Origin: Elysia crispata
Lineage: Eukaryota > Mollusca > Gastropoda > Plakobranchidae
NCBI GenBank assembly: GCA_033675545.1
Contig: JAWDGP010006267.1
Location: 296,001 to 360,000, forward strand
Direction: 5' to 3'
Length of the DNA stretch: 64,000 nucleotides
Part shown: one piece after another, positions 62,913-64,000 of the stretch
Position numbering within the stretch: position 1 is the first letter of the stretch
How the letters are laid out: every line of letters begins with the position of its first letter
Translations under genes and position numbers: made by a program
Notes under the pieces: generated by a model
Told to the model about the DNA's origin: nothing
Databases searched by the model: none
The model's input: only the letters and a program-made list of their open reading frames with translations

Positions 62913-63986
62913 TCATCCATTAAAAACGATTAATTCAAAAATCAATATTATTATTAATATCAAAAGTCTTAACCAGAAAAATAGACTAAGGTATGCTTGC
63001 AAGCCTCTAAAAGCAGCTTGCATCTTTTCTGGGGTAACCACTGCTGTATTTTGCTCAGCGATTTGCCCAAGTGTCGCCATGCGCTCCTGGTATGGTTGCA
63101 CTAACAGCTGGGGTCGCACTTCTGCTAGCTGGTCTTTTATGGCACCTTTCCAGAGTGAAAATGCATTCTCACAAATCTTTAAGAAAGGCGAATATGGTGG
63201 AAGGTACCTAACAAAAAAGTTCGGAGGCAGTTGTAGATTCTGAGCCTGTCGATGCGTTGGTGCATTGTCAATTATTAGAAAACACTGTCCATCGCCGTTG
63301 TACTGTTGGCAGACTGTTTGTAAGAATTCATTAAAACGAAGTGCAGTCATACCTCCTTCAGACAATTCGTGATGGGCTAACCCTGTTGTAGTGTTGACTG
63401 CGAATGTCATAGTCAGGTTATGTCCGCGGCGACCTTGCACAACTCTGACCGCTCTCTGTCCACGAAGAGCCCGCCCACGTGTTCTACGAGTCCATAGGTT
63501 GATGCCGGCTTCGTAGGTGTATATAAAATCGGCATTTTGAATATTTTGCATCAGCCACGTGGCATGGGCCAAGCGTAGATTTTTTGTATTTGCCGCATTT
63601 CTCTCAGCTGGCACGTCTTCAAGTTTTTTCAAAGTAATCATTAGTCCCTCTAAAGTTGAACTTTTCGTTGAGCGACCAACTTGAGGAGCTTGTGGCAACT
63701 GGCGTCGTAGTTCTTCATTGATCATTCTGATCGTGAAATCAGGGTGCCTTTCAACTATATCTCTAATCGTGTTTTTCATCTCTCTGGTCATCTTTGAATG
63801 TCTAACACCACCTCGCGGTTTAGCAACGGCCCCACCGTTTGTCTCTGCTCTTTTAATAATGTGATATGCCGTTGTGCGCTTGATATCTAAAAGTTTAGCT
63901 AGTTGAATGTAGTCCTCACCTTGTTGATAAGCTTCGAAAAGACGTTGCTTGTCATTTTCGCTAATTTTTGAATAAACAGGCGGCAT
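62913..63986 (-). CDS. IS630/Tc1-like transposase, intact frame, first Asp changed
   Basis: An uninterrupted 357-codon frame for a cut-and-paste transposase of the IS630/Tc1-mariner superfamily. Residues about 7-50 form a helix-turn-helix (AKLLDIKRTTAYHIIKRAE), followed by a second DNA-binding segment to about 100 (HPDFTIRMINEELRRQLPQ). The catalytic DDE domain contains AGINLWTRRTRGRALRGQR, CFLIIDNAPTHR (second Asp, D240) and LPPYSPFLKICENAF (Glu, E273, 32 residues later). At the first Asp position the frame reads IYTYEAG with Tyr158 (codon TAC) where the family has Asp-Glu, a one-base change. The last ~25 residues are unusually hydrophobic (LRLLILIIILIFELI), possibly a read-on tail. Probably an inactive but recent copy; start chosen at the first Met, MPPVYSK. 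Confidence 0.88.
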   Translation of the reverse strand: MPPVYSKISENDKQRLFEAYQQGEDYIQLAKLLDIKRTTAYHIIKRAETNGGAVAKPRGGVRHSKMTREMKNTIRDIVERHPDFTIRMINEELRRQLPQAPQVGRSTKSSTLEGLMITLKKLEDVPAERNAANTKNLRLAHATWLMQNIQNADFIYTYEAGINLWTRRTRGRALRGQRAVRVVQGRRGHNLTMTFAVNTTTGLAHHELSEGGMTALRFNEFLQTVCQQYNGDGQCFLIIDNAPTHRQAQNLQLPPNFFVRYLPPYSPFLKICENAFSLWKGAIKDQLAEVRPQLLVQPYQERMATLGQIAEQNTAVVTPEKMQAAFRGLQAYLSLFFWLRLLILIIILIFELIVFNG

Positions 63987-64000
63987 CGTTGGACTCTCAA

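Overview
This is a eukaryotic, almost certainly animal, intergenic or repeat-dominated window: AT-rich, loaded with long (AT)n, (GA)n, (TTA)n and (GTA)n microsatellites, with intron-style T-rich tracts and relics of several animal transposon classes (mariner, IS630/Tc1-like, Helitron, non-LTR LINE, Penelope-like elements with GIY-YIG domains). The mix would fit a lophotrochozoan such as a mollusc, but nothing here fixes the species. No complete host gene can be supported. Only a few exon-like blocks with splice-acceptor-like sequence are visible, all on the minus strand.

Layout. 1-9.6 kb: microsatellite-rich DNA with a 240-bp duplicated GA-linked block, a 36-bp-arm foldback and a rearranged mariner (4717-5613). 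10-13 kb: a ~600-bp inverted-repeat element, a decayed LINE C-terminus and two MITEs with near-identical terminal inverted repeats and 8-bp target duplications. 13-21 kb: mostly anonymous, with an unrecognised cluster of broken minus-strand ORFs (14.6-16.6 kb), an exon-like block (18.9-19.0 kb) and a (GTA)n/(TA)n block ending in a hammerhead-like half core. 21.1-21.8 kb: 15 copies of a 43-bp minisatellite. 21.9-30.8 kb: a ~4-kb segment present twice in tandem. Between the copies lies a ~1-kb endogenous viral element that looks like a rhabdovirus/mononegavirus nucleoprotein with a single in-frame stop. 30.8-33.7 kb: older, degenerate repeats of the end of that segment. 34.3-51.2 kb: a macrosatellite of 13 full or nearly full ~1.2-kb monomers, organised as a 3.66-kb three-monomer higher-order repeat with visible unequal-crossover chimeras. 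51.5-57.7 kb: two decayed Helitrons and exon-like blocks. 58.3-61.2 kb: two different Penelope-like GIY-YIG fragments. 62.2-64 kb: a trinucleotide block, a run of ~20-bp repeats and an uninterrupted IS630/Tc1-like transposase ORF whose first catalytic Asp appears replaced by Tyr.

The pieces do not form a pathway. The window records successive insertion, tandem amplification and decay. The best candidates for something new are the nucleoprotein-like insertion at the duplication joint, the nested macrosatellite (0.6 -> 1.2 -> 3.66 kb), the palindromic mariner and the Helitron helicase remnant that runs into a 28-30-residue tandem repeat.
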